In this document: positions 54,835-63,179 of the stretch, piece after piece
How the letters are laid out: each line of letters opens with the position of its first letter
How positions within the stretch are numbered: the first letter of the stretch is position 1
Source of the DNA: Devosia sp. Leaf420
GTDB lineage: Bacteria; Pseudomonadota; Alphaproteobacteria; Rhizobiales; Devosiaceae
Length of the DNA: 64,000 nt
Reading direction: 5' to 3'
Assembly: GCF_001425445.1 (NCBI RefSeq)
Contig: NZ_LMQU01000015.1
Span: 1 to 64,000, forward strand
Position numbers and translations under genes: made by a program
Notes under the pieces: model-generated
Seen by the model: the letters and a program-made list of their open reading frames with translations, nothing else
Databases searched by the model: none
What the model was told of the DNA's origin: nothing

Positions 54835-56538
54835 TCAGCTGACCGGGAACTGCGTTGCTTGCCCCGCGACAATATACCAAGTCACGAAGAGCGAGTTGAT
54901 CAGCGCGCCCGGCAGATAGCTACCGGTCCTCCGATAGGTGAACGTCGAGAGGAACGCGATGATGGCCATCAGCGGCAGGAACTGGATGGCGACAACGGTA
55001 TTGAGCGGCTCGTTGAGGCTCAGGAGGTGTCCGTTGATCAACAACCAGCCATATTGAACGACGAGAAACACGAGGAACCCCATCGCCAGTGCGCCGATAT
55101 TGCTCAGATACTGCTTGGCCCGGCTGTCGCCCGTCACCGTCAGGCCGGTGTGGAGGCCACGCAGGGCCAGCACGAAGAACAGCGTAAACGGCACGAGATA
55201 GACGAGCGCGATCTTGGCCTGCAAGAGGCTCATTGGCTTCAACGCAACGACCCAGAACCGGAAGTCGATCTTGAAGAGGAAATCGGCTGCGATGACGAAG
55301 AGATAGCCGATCCCGACTGTCGCCAGCGCAATCAGGATCGAGCCGAGCACATTGCCCCGCGCCGAAACCTTTTCGCCCCGCAACACGAAGCCGATCAGGA
55401 AGACGATGACGCCATTGAGCACCGCCCAGAAAGCGATCTGGCTGGTGATCGTCTGCGGAAACAGCGCCGAACCCGGCAGAAGCTGGCCGCCCCAATAAAG
55501 GAACAGATAATAGGTCAGCACCGGAATGAAGGCGCTGAGCGCAAACCCGATCCACCACTTGGCCGTGCGGCTGCGATGCGCCGTTGCCACCGGCGCCTGG
55601 CGCAGATGGGCGAAGGTCGCAGTCGACAGCAGCATTTCAAATGTGCCGGCGAGCAAGATGATGAAGCCGACAAAGGCGATCAGCGTGCCGATTTCCTTCC
55701 AGAGCCAGATCTGGTCCGAGGAGGGAATGGGCTTGGCGCCTTCAAGCGTCTGGGCAAACCAGTCGATCGAATAGCCGATGGCTTCGGGCGAGATATGATC
55801 GCCCGGATGGGTCGTGTTCGGGGTCTGCAGCATGCGCGCGGTGCCGGCGGCAATGTCGCCATAGACATTGCCCGGAACCACCGCATCGGTCGTGCCGAAT
55901 ACGGCCTGCAGTTTCGGGCTCGACACGACGTCCTGCGCCCGATCGACGTTCCACATCAGCGGCGAGAATTCGTCGAATTTCGAGAATACGACAGCAAGGT
56001 TGCGCGGCCAGGTGGTCGAGCCTTCCTGCGCAAAGGGCGCGCCGGTGCTGGAGCCTTCGAGAACCACCGCTTTATAATCGTTCGGCATGGCCGCAGCCGC
56101 TGCCAGCACCGTCCAACCACCCATGGAGTGGCCTTCAAGGCCGATATTGTTGGTGTCGACAATGTCGAGACTGCGGAGATACGCGAGACCGGCAGGACCG
56201 CCAAAGCCATTGGCAAAGGCGGGCGCATCGGAATAGCCGTGTCCCGATTGATCGAGCGCCAACACGACATAGCCGCGGCGCGCATATTCGATGGCAAAGC
56301 CCGATTGGGTTTCGCGGCTATTGATGTAGCCATGGACCGCCAGAATGCCGGGTGCCTTGTTTTCCGCGGTCACGCCGGGCGGCACATACAGGAGACCGCT
56401 CAGAACCTGACCATTGGCGCCGTTGAAGCGTATATCGCGAATACTGATGCCGCCGGAGGTCTGGATAAAGTGCGCGAGAAGCGCACCGATAAGGATGACC
56501 ACCCATCCCAGGTGGAACAGGCGAGATTGCTTTTTCAT
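54835..56538 (-). CDS. Membrane-bound alpha/beta hydrolase with C-terminal multi-TM domain
   Basis: A 567-residue protein: TM1 (about 9-27), an alpha/beta hydrolase domain (about 40-265) with VHGYINSRET, ALDQSGHG, nucleophile Ser in LEGHSMGG, an Asp in GTTDAVVP and His in NTTHPGDH, and then 7-8 TM helices (285-560). The hydrolase probably faces the periplasm. I know such fusions mainly from Gram-positive anaerobes, but without a known role. No partner gene is evident. Confidence 0.8.
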   Translation of the reverse strand: MKKQSRLFHLGWVVILIGALLAHFIQTSGGISIRDIRFNGANGQVLSGLLYVPPGVTAENKAPGILAVHGYINSRETQSGFAIEYARRGYVVLALDQSGHGYSDAPAFANGFGGPAGLAYLRSLDIVDTNNIGLEGHSMGGWTVLAAAAAMPNDYKAVVLEGSSTGAPFAQEGSTTWPRNLAVVFSKFDEFSPLMWNVDRAQDVVSSPKLQAVFGTTDAVVPGNVYGDIAAGTARMLQTPNTTHPGDHISPEAIGYSIDWFAQTLEGAKPIPSSDQIWLWKEIGTLIAFVGFIILLAGTFEMLLSTATFAHLRQAPVATAHRSRTAKWWIGFALSAFIPVLTYYLFLYWGGQLLPGSALFPQTITSQIAFWAVLNGVIVFLIGFVLRGEKVSARGNVLGSILIALATVGIGYLFVIAADFLFKIDFRFWVVALKPMSLLQAKIALVYLVPFTLFFVLALRGLHTGLTVTGDSRAKQYLSNIGALAMGFLVFLVVQYGWLLINGHLLSLNEPLNTVVAIQFLPLMAIIAFLSTFTYRRTGSYLPGALINSLFVTWYIVAGQATQFPVS

Positions 56539-56678
56539 TTCAAAATTGCTCCCCAGCCAGCCGCTGCTTGGGCACAGTCATTCGGCCAGCCACTGGAATC
56601 GGTTATAGACCCAATCGAAAGAAAAGCGAACGAAAACGAAAGGCGTCACAGGTTAAGCGAAGAACCTGTTGGCGCTGC

Positions 56679-57146
56679 TTATCCGAGTGATTGCACTCGC
56701 TCGATGACGTTCCGTGCGACCTGGGCCGGCGTCAGTGTGGTCCCGTCGATCGTAAAAATCCCCAGCCGCCGATAAGTCGCCGCATCCTCGATCGCCTCGA
56801 CGATGCCTGGCGCATGTTCGCCGCGCTTTTCAAGGCGGCGCTGGCGCTCGTCATCCGCGCAGTCCAGCAAAGTCCACGTCGCTTCGGGCCAATCAACCAT
56901 CTCGTCCGGCGTTTGGACGCCGAATAACACCACCCGATCCGGCCCCACGCTTTCCACCATGGTGCGCACGAGCGCTGCATAAGTGGTCCAAGTGCTGGGT
57001 GTCGACGGAATATCAGCGCCGGCGAGTAAGCCCGCTGGTTTCATCAGCGCATCCCAGTCCAAGACAACCCACTGTGGTAGCTGGCTCGCAACCAAGGCAA
57101 TGACGGTTGATTTCCCCGGACCCGGCGCTCCAAGGACAATATGCAT
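56679..57146 (-). CDS. Small P-loop NTPase (kinase-like, unknown substrate)
   Basis: A 155-residue protein with Walker A GAPGPGKST at residues 6-14, followed by LDWDALM and a LLDCADDERQRRLEKRG segment typical of nucleoside/small-molecule kinases (the lid arginines). Minus strand, 8 bases downstream of a small membrane protein. Function not known; adenylate-kinase-like repair or antibiotic kinases are possible. Confidence 0.72.
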   Translation of the reverse strand: MHIVLGAPGPGKSTVIALVASQLPQWVVLDWDALMKPAGLLAGADIPSTPSTWTTYAALVRTMVESVGPDRVVLFGVQTPDEMVDWPEATWTLLDCADDERQRRLEKRGEHAPGIVEAIEDAATYRRLGIFTIDGTTLTPAQVARNVIERVQSLG

Positions 57147-57154
57147 GATGCGGC

Positions 57155-57634
57155 CTAAGCTCCGCGTCTCGCGTCAGCAAAAACGCCAAACGCGCGCAAC
57201 AGGGCCCATGCCTGGCTCATGAAGCCGAAAAAACCGACCGTCCCGATCAGCACCCAAACAAGACTTTGGCCGAGGACGCCGTCCATTCCGGGGCTGCCCC
57301 ATGTCCCGGCCAAGGCCGAGAGCCCGCCAAAGCCGCTCGCCAGGCCGAATGCCACGAAAAATGCCGTCACCGGTCCAGCAAGAACCACGGCCGCAAAAAC
57401 AAAGACCATCGCCAACCTTGCCAGAGACGCCGTCTTGCCCCGAAAGGCCAATCCACAGGCCAAAAGACCGCAAACCGCACCAAAGCCGACGACCACCTCC
57501 TGGCTCGCATTGACGCCGAGACGATCGAGAACGAAAGCCGCAATCACGGCGACGCCGATCAGCCCCATGGTTGTGAGAATAAGTTTGCCCTTGTGCAGGT
57601 CGTTGCCCCTTGATGTGCCACGCAATTCTCGCAT
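57155..57634 (-). CDS. Small integral membrane protein, unknown
   Basis: About 159 residues with four to five hydrophobic helices (for instance TMGLIGVAVIAAFVLDRLG and LAMVFVFAAVVLAGPVTA). The start is uncertain: ATG 57634 has no good ribosome site, and the frame is open to 57,739 where it would overlap the SDR. I recognise no family. Confidence 0.6.
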   Translation of the reverse strand: MRELRGTSRGNDLHKGKLILTTMGLIGVAVIAAFVLDRLGVNASQEVVVGFGAVCGLLACGLAFRGKTASLARLAMVFVFAAVVLAGPVTAFFVAFGLASGFGGLSALAGTWGSPGMDGVLGQSLVWVLIGTVGFFGFMSQAWALLRAFGVFADARRGA

Positions 57635-57710
57635 TTGTGCAGGGCTTCGGCCGCGGGCGCAAGTTCGCCGTCCCGGCCGAAGCCGGAACGATGAGCTGCA
57701 ACCGTCCGTC

Positions 57711-58436
57711 CTAGGCCTTGAAGCCGGCAAGCTGCGCATGCAACATCGGATAAAGCTCCTCGGCCTTCATGTTCAGCATGGATTTTAAGCCCCGGGTGTC
57801 GTCGTCGGCCAAAACTTCGAGTGCGCCATTGGCAACGCCGTCATAGCCCTGCGACACGACGCTTGCCGCGCTGACCTTGGGCACATCCCAACGCGCGGAC
57901 ATGGCCGTGTCGATCATGCCGACCAATAGGCCAATCACCTGCGTCTTCTGGTCCTGCAACTGGAAGCGCAGACCGTTGGTCGCTGACCACATGGCGGCCT
58001 TCGAAACGGAATAGCCGGTGCCAAGCCCGATCCAGGATGCGGCCGATAGTACGTTCAAAATGGTGCCGCCGCCATGCGTCGCGAGCACAGGCGCAAAAGC
58101 GTTGGCGACGCGCAGATTGCCGAACAGATTGGTTTCGAGAATGCGCCGGAGGCTTTCTTCGGGACCCGCCAGCGAGTCGTTTTCCGGCGCGATGGCAGCA
58201 TTGTTGACGAGAAGATCGACGTCGGCAGCAACCGTCGCAGCGTCGGTCACGGCCTGCGGATCGTTTATGTCGAGCGCGAAAGGCTGGATACGTGCATCTT
58301 CCCAGTTTCGCGGTTTCCGTGCGGCGGCATAGACTTTTCGCGCACCGCGTTCCAGCGCCTGCAGAACGAACTGCTCGCCTAAACCGCCATTGGCGCCCGT
58401 TACAAACACCGTGCGACCATCAAGTGACTTTTCCAT
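57711..58436 (-). CDS. Short-chain dehydrogenase/reductase
   Basis: A 241-residue classical SDR: TGANGGLG (14-21), NNAAIAPE, catalytic Ser in LSAAS and YSVSK (Tyr-x-x-x-Lys). Divergent from a TetR regulator, with two GGGGA-type dyads between. Substrate unknown; TetR-SDR pairs often serve alcohol/ketone or quinone stress. Confidence 0.92.
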   Translation of the reverse strand: MEKSLDGRTVFVTGANGGLGEQFVLQALERGARKVYAAARKPRNWEDARIQPFALDINDPQAVTDAATVAADVDLLVNNAAIAPENDSLAGPEESLRRILETNLFGNLRVANAFAPVLATHGGGTILNVLSAASWIGLGTGYSVSKAAMWSATNGLRFQLQDQKTQVIGLLVGMIDTAMSARWDVPKVSAASVVSQGYDGVANGALEVLADDDTRGLKSMLNMKAEELYPMLHAQLAGFKA

Positions 58437-58453
58437 GTGAGCTCTCTATATGA

Positions 58454-58497
58454 AGTGGGGACGATCCCCGAAAATTAAATGGGGACACTACCCACTT
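58454..58497. promoter_or_regulatory. Two dyads between SDR and TetR
   Basis: GGGGA-CGA-TCCCC (58457-58469, perfect) and GGGGACACTACCC (58481-58493, imperfect), 24 bases apart, flanked by AAGTGGG and CCCACTT. Likely operators for the TetR protein. Confidence 0.6.
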
Positions 58498-58534
58498 AAG
58501 CAAGGTGGTGTGGCGTTATTTTTAAGAGGCTGAC

Positions 58535-59116
58535 TTGGCGAGCACGGAAAAGGCCCGGAAACCCCGCGCCGATGCGCTCAAAAACCGCGATGCGATTCTG
58601 GCGGCGGCGCGACAGACATTCGAGGCGGAGGGTGTCATGGCCCCGCTCGACGGCATCGCCGCGCTGGCCGGCGTAGGCAATGCCACGCTCTATCGCAATT
58701 TTCCGACGCGCGACGATCTGCTCGTCGAGATCATTCAATCGAGTTTCGAGACGGCGTTGGCAGAGGGCAGGGTGCTTTCCGAAACGCTACCGCCCGGTCA
58801 AGCACTCAGCGCGTGGCTGGTCAGCCTCGCCTGGCAATTGCGCATCTGGCACGATCTGCCCTATTGCCTCGCCTCCGCCCATGCCGAGCCCGGCGGCTCG
58901 CTCAGTGCGTCGAACCAGCCGCTGATCGACGAAACGGATCGCCTGCTTCAACTCGCCTTGGCGGCCGGACAAGCTGCGGAAAATGTCACGGCTGACGAGA
59001 TCTATGAACTGATCCTAGCGCTCTCCTGGGCCATCGACCGTTACGGCGACAATGCCGAAACCGCGCGCCGCCGCGTCCTCATCGCCATCGCGGGCATTTG
59101 CGGAAAGCAGTCTTGA
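58535..59116 (+). CDS. TetR-family repressor (next to SDR)
   Basis: A 193-residue regulator: HTH VMAPLDGIAALAGVGNATLYRNFPTRDDLLVEI and a TetR_C domain of the SBT1/YcnC-like type. TTG start at 58,535 after AAGAGGC. Divergent from the SDR gene; probably represses it and itself. Confidence 0.9.
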   Translation: MASTEKARKPRADALKNRDAILAAARQTFEAEGVMAPLDGIAALAGVGNATLYRNFPTRDDLLVEIIQSSFETALAEGRVLSETLPPGQALSAWLVSLAWQLRIWHDLPYCLASAHAEPGGSLSASNQPLIDETDRLLQLALAAGQAAENVTADEIYELILALSWAIDRYGDNAETARRRVLIAIAGICGKQS

Positions 59117-59191
59117 CGCGGCTCTCTTTCGGCGCCGCGCCTGCCTGTGCTAATCGGAGGTACAACACCCCGAAGCGCGAACCCATTCCCG

Positions 59192-60082
59192 ATGTCCAAG
59201 CTCGGCAAATTGCCGCCGCTCAATGCCCTGGTCGTTTTCGAAGCCGCCTCGCGGCTTGGCAGCTTTTCCCGGGCCGGTCTTGAGCTTGGTCTGACCCAGA
59301 GCGCCGTCAGCCGCCAGATCGGCAAGCTCGAAGCTTTTATCGGCTCAAAGCTTTTTGCCCGTGCCGTCCACGGCGTCCGTCTGACCCCGGTCGGCGAGGC
59401 CTATGCGGCCGACATTTCGCGGGTATTGGGTGAAGTTGCCGCCGTCACCGATGGCGTGCGTACCTGGACGGGCGCTCGCCAGATCACTGTCGCCTGTTCG
59501 CGCGGCATTGCCGATCAGTGGTTCATGCCGCGCCTCACGCGACTGCAGCACGATATTCCCGGGCTCGAACTGCGCCTCAAAGTCACCGACGACATCATGC
59601 ACCTGCGGCTCGACGAGTTCGATCTCGCCGTCTTTTACCGCAGTGAAAAGCCGCTTGGGGTCAACACGATCGTCCTCGGCCGCGAAGAAATCGTCCCCGT
59701 CGCAGCGCCTGGCTTTCTCCCGCTGATGGATGTGCCCGATCCCGTCATCATCGGCATCGAGGAAACCCTGCGCGAATGGCAGGATTGGCCACATTGGTGG
59801 CGCAGCGCCGGCCTCACCGCGCCCACGGATCAACGCCGCTGGCTCCTTGGCGATTATGGCCTCTGCGTCGCCGCCGCCATGCAGGGTGGGGGATATGTGC
59901 TTGGCTGGACCTGGCTCATCCGTGAGCAGCTAGAAGCCGGCACGCTCGTGCCCATGCATGAGCACACGATGAAATCGGAAGGGCGCTTCTATCTCATGCG
60001 CCCCGCCGATCGGCATCAACGTCGCATCACCCGCGAAGTCGCCGATTGGCTCATCGCCAATAACGTCAATAACGAGGCTTAA
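59192..60082 (+). CDS. LysR-family regulator (GcvA-like)
   Basis: A 296-residue regulator: LNALVVFEAASRLGSFSRAGLELGLTQSAVSRQIGKLE is the GcvA/AmpR-type HTH, followed by ARAVHGVRLTPVGEAYA. ATG 59192 is chosen although the ribosome site is poor; an in-frame GTG at 59,147 would add 15 residues. Its stop shares TTAA with the convergent gene. The target may be the importer at 60,661 or genes elsewhere. Confidence 0.9.
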   Translation: MSKLGKLPPLNALVVFEAASRLGSFSRAGLELGLTQSAVSRQIGKLEAFIGSKLFARAVHGVRLTPVGEAYAADISRVLGEVAAVTDGVRTWTGARQITVACSRGIADQWFMPRLTRLQHDIPGLELRLKVTDDIMHLRLDEFDLAVFYRSEKPLGVNTIVLGREEIVPVAAPGFLPLMDVPDPVIIGIEETLREWQDWPHWWRSAGLTAPTDQRRWLLGDYGLCVAAAMQGGGYVLGWTWLIREQLEAGTLVPMHEHTMKSEGRFYLMRPADRHQRRITREVADWLIANNVNNEA

Positions 60083-60393
60083 GCTGCGACCTCGGTCGGC
60101 GGCAGCGTCTCGTCATTGGCCGGCGCCTGAATGGTCGCGGGCTTCGCGCTTTTCCGGCGCTGATGGCGGCTGTGGAGATAGCCGACGACGGTGAAAATCA
60201 GCCAGGCGACCTGGGTCAAAAGCGAGCCAAGGTTGAAATTCCAGATCAGCGAGTATATCAGGGCCACGCCCCCGAGGACGTTGAGCGCCGCATAGCGGCC
60301 GTCATCGATCGAGAGCACGCGCATCTGGATCAACGCATAGCCTGCCAGGTAGGCTACTGCGCCAACGAGCCCTACGGCAGTCGCAAGCTCCAT
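60079..60393 (-). CDS. Small CBU_0592-like membrane protein
   Basis: About 104 residues with three TMs (ATAVGLVGAVAYLAGYALIQ, YAALNVLGGVALIYSLIW, LLTQVAWLIFTVVGYLH), the layout of the CBU_0592-type domain, plus a basic, proline-rich tail. ATG 60393 follows GGAG by 9 bases; frames to 60,525 extend it without support. Function unknown. Confidence 0.7.
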   Translation of the reverse strand: MELATAVGLVGAVAYLAGYALIQMRVLSIDDGRYAALNVLGGVALIYSLIWNFNLGSLLTQVAWLIFTVVGYLHSRHQRRKSAKPATIQAPANDETLPPTEVAA

Positions 60394-60545
60394 CTCAAAT
60401 GCTCCAAAATGCGCCAGGGGCGGCGCTGCAGTGCTGATCATGAATCCGGGACGATAGGCGCCGTTTTGCGCTGCGCCATCCTCCCCAAACAGAGGGGCAT
60501 TTAGCCTCGAACCCGACCAAACCATGCACGCCGGATTCTGATAGG

Positions 60546-60566
60546 GGTATGATTTTATATCATGCC
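60546..60566. promoter_or_regulatory. AT-rich dyad upstream of the third importer
   Basis: GGTATGAT, TTTAT, ATCATGCC: an 8-bp dyad with one mismatch, 95 bases before the binding-protein start. A possible operator. Confidence 0.4.
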
Positions 60567-60660
60567 GGGCGCCATCATTTGCCCACTAGTATTCCGGCCA
60601 TGGGGACGCCTCTGCTGCCCTGGCAGAACGGCGGAAGTCAAACAACAACAAGGTAGGAAT

Positions 60661-62232
60661 ATGTCGAACAACCAGTCGCCGTTCGCGCTGAGCCGCCGCC
60701 AGTTCATGGCCGGCGCCGCCGGGCTCGGTCTCACCACTCTGGCCAGCGGTCTCATCGTGCCGCAGGCCTTTGCGCAGGAAGCAACCCCCAAGCGCGGTGG
60801 CGTCCTGAAACTGGGCATCGGCGGCGGCTCGACCACCGACACGTTCGACATTCGCGTGCTCAATGATTGGGTGCCGGTCAACCAGGCCTATATGACCTTC
60901 AACGGCCTCGTCGAAATCGACAAGGACAACCAGGTCCAGCCCGAGCTCTTCGAAAGCTGGGAGCCCTCGGCCGATGCGAAAGAGTGGACCTTCAAGATCC
61001 GCCAGGGCGTCACCTTCCATGATGGCAAGACGCTCACCGCCGAAGATATCCTCTATTCGCTGAACCTCCATCGCGGCGAAGCCTCGACCTCCGCGGCCCG
61101 TTCCACCGCCGGCCAGTTCGCCGATGTGGTCAAGGTTTCGGATACCGAGATCAAGATCGTCCTCGATAGCGGCAATGCCGATCTGCCCTATATCCTGTCG
61201 GATTATCACTTCCTGATCGTCCCCGAGGGCTTTGAAGACTGGACCAAGCCGATCGGCACCGGCCCCTTCAAGCTCGAAAGCTATGAGCCCGGCGTGCGAG
61301 CCCGCTTCACGCGCAATGAAAGCTACTGGAAGCCCAACACCGCCTGGGTCGATGCCGTCGAAGTCATCGTCATCAACGATATCGCGGCCCGCACCAATGC
61401 GATGATGAGCGGCCAGGTCCACGCCATCAACCAGCTCGACTTCAAGACCGTTGATCTTTTGAAGCGCAATCCCAACCTTGAAGTCGTGCAGTCCGCCGGC
61501 GGCCAGCACTTCACTTTCCTCATGGATTGCACCCAGGGCCCCTATACGGACAACAATGTCCGCATGGCGATCAAATACGCCATCGATCGCGAGCAGCTCC
61601 TCACCACCGCCCTTCGTGGTTATGGCAAGCTCGGCAACGATCACCCGATCCCAGTCACCGATCCGTTCTATGCCGCCGACCTGCCGCAGCGCGCTTACGA
61701 TCCGGAAAAGTCGAAATTTTATCTCAAGGAAGCGGGCCTCGATTCCCTCGATATCGAGCTCTCCGCCTCTGATGCTGCCTTCTCCGGCGCCGTCGATGCG
61801 GCTGCGATCTTCCAGTCTTCGGCTGCGGCCTCGGGCATCAATCTCTCGATCAAGCGTGAGCCAAGCGATGGCTACTGGTCCAATGTCTGGATGAAGGCGC
61901 CGTTCTCGATGGGATATTGGGGCGGCCGTCCGACGGCGGACCAGATGCTCACTATCGCTTACTCCTCGACCTCCGCGCAGAACGACACGCATTGGAAGAA
62001 CGAGACGTTCGACGCCAAGCTCGTCGAAGCCCGCGCGCTTCTCGACAATGCGAAGCGCAAGGAAATCTACGCTGAGCTCCAGCAGCTGATCTCAGACGAT
62101 GGTGGCGCGATGATCCCGATGTTCGGCGATTATCTCGATGCCGTCTCCACCAAGCTCGGCGGCGTCACCACTCACCCGATGTTCAACTTCATGGGCGCGC
62201 GCCTCGCTGAAAAGGTTTGGCTCGAAGCATAA
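60661..62232 (+). CDS. Peptide-type ABC transporter substrate-binding protein (Tat signal)
   Basis: A 523-residue SBP_bac_5 protein. Unlike the other two, it has a twin-arginine signal (SRRQFMAGAAGLG), cleavage near AFAQ. Features: ESWEPSADAKEWTFKIRQGVTFHD, AEDILYSLNLHR, NVRMAIKYAIDREQL. AAGGTAGGA precedes ATG 60661. First gene of an importer operon; its stop overlaps the permease start (TAATG). Confidence 0.94.
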   Translation: MSNNQSPFALSRRQFMAGAAGLGLTTLASGLIVPQAFAQEATPKRGGVLKLGIGGGSTTDTFDIRVLNDWVPVNQAYMTFNGLVEIDKDNQVQPELFESWEPSADAKEWTFKIRQGVTFHDGKTLTAEDILYSLNLHRGEASTSAARSTAGQFADVVKVSDTEIKIVLDSGNADLPYILSDYHFLIVPEGFEDWTKPIGTGPFKLESYEPGVRARFTRNESYWKPNTAWVDAVEVIVINDIAARTNAMMSGQVHAINQLDFKTVDLLKRNPNLEVVQSAGGQHFTFLMDCTQGPYTDNNVRMAIKYAIDREQLLTTALRGYGKLGNDHPIPVTDPFYAADLPQRAYDPEKSKFYLKEAGLDSLDIELSASDAAFSGAVDAAAIFQSSAAASGINLSIKREPSDGYWSNVWMKAPFSMGYWGGRPTADQMLTIAYSSTSAQNDTHWKNETFDAKLVEARALLDNAKRKEIYAELQQLISDDGGAMIPMFGDYLDAVSTKLGGVTTHPMFNFMGARLAEKVWLEA

Positions 62233-63179
62233 TGATCGAACTCATCCTTAAGCGTGTCGCGCTGGGGATCCTGACGCTTCTGCTGGTGTCCGCGTTGATT
62301 TTCGCGGGCACCCAGCTCCTGCCGGGTGACGTCGCCTCGGCAATTCTCGGACAGAATGCAACGCCGCAATCGCTTGCGGCGCTCCGACAGGACCTCGGCC
62401 TCGATCTGCCTGCGTGGCAGCGTTACCTCACCTGGCTCCAGGGCTTCGCCACGGGCGATCTCGGCATGTCGCTGGCCAATCGCCAGCCCGTCGCCGATCT
62501 CCTCTGGCCCCGCTTTGGCAATACCATGGCGCTTGCCGCCTATGCTGCCATTGTCTCGGTGCCGATTGCCGTCCTTCTCGGTCTTGCCGCTGCGGTCCGC
62601 CGCGGCGGCATTTTCGATCGCGGCATCAACATCGTCGCGCTCGCCTTCGTGTCGCTGCCCGAATACTTCTTGGGCCTGTTGCTCATTCTCTTCCTGTCGG
62701 TGCAGTTCAACCTCTTGCCGAGCCTTGCCGATACCTATGCGGGCATGAGCTTTCCCGATTGGCTTCGCGCCACGACCCTGCCGGCCCTGACGCTGGTTCT
62801 GGTCACCGTGGCACAGATGATGCGCATGACGCGTACCGCCGTGCTCTCGGTCATGGATCAGGCCTATGTGGAAACTGCATTCCTCAAGGGCCTCCGCACC
62901 AAGCGGGTCGTCCTTCGGCACGCACTGCCCAATGCCGCCGCGCCCATCGTCAATGTGGTGGCGTTCAACATCGCCTACCTCATCACCGGCGTCGTGCTCG
63001 TCGAAGCGATCTTCAATTATAACGGGCTCGGGCGCTTCATGGTCGATGCCGTCGCCAAGCGCGATCTGCCGCTGGTGCAGGCTGCGGCCATGGTTTTTGG
63101 GGCGGCCTATGTCATCCTCAATTCCATTGCCGATATCGCCGCCATCGCCCTCAATCCGCGTCTGAGGCATCCACGATGA
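62232..63179 (+). CDS. DppB-type ABC transporter permease
   Basis: A 315-residue, six-TM permease: LLPGDVASAILG near the N-terminus, EAA loop AYVETAFLKGLRTKRVVLRHALPN. ATG 62232 overlaps the upstream stop by one base and its own stop overlaps the next gene (ATGA). Confidence 0.95.
   Translation: MIELILKRVALGILTLLLVSALIFAGTQLLPGDVASAILGQNATPQSLAALRQDLGLDLPAWQRYLTWLQGFATGDLGMSLANRQPVADLLWPRFGNTMALAAYAAIVSVPIAVLLGLAAAVRRGGIFDRGINIVALAFVSLPEYFLGLLLILFLSVQFNLLPSLADTYAGMSFPDWLRATTLPALTLVLVTVAQMMRMTRTAVLSVMDQAYVETAFLKGLRTKRVVLRHALPNAAAPIVNVVAFNIAYLITGVVLVEAIFNYNGLGRFMVDAVAKRDLPLVQAAAMVFGAAYVILNSIADIAAIALNPRLRHPR

Noticed and set aside
54859-56775. 638-codon plus-strand frame opposite the membrane hydrolase
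   Set aside because: The minus strand encodes signal, GHSMGG and TM helices; the plus frame is charged and repetitive with no fold.
60586-61992. 468-codon minus-strand frame opposite the third binding protein
   Set aside because: Antisense shadow of a well-supported SBP_bac_5 gene.
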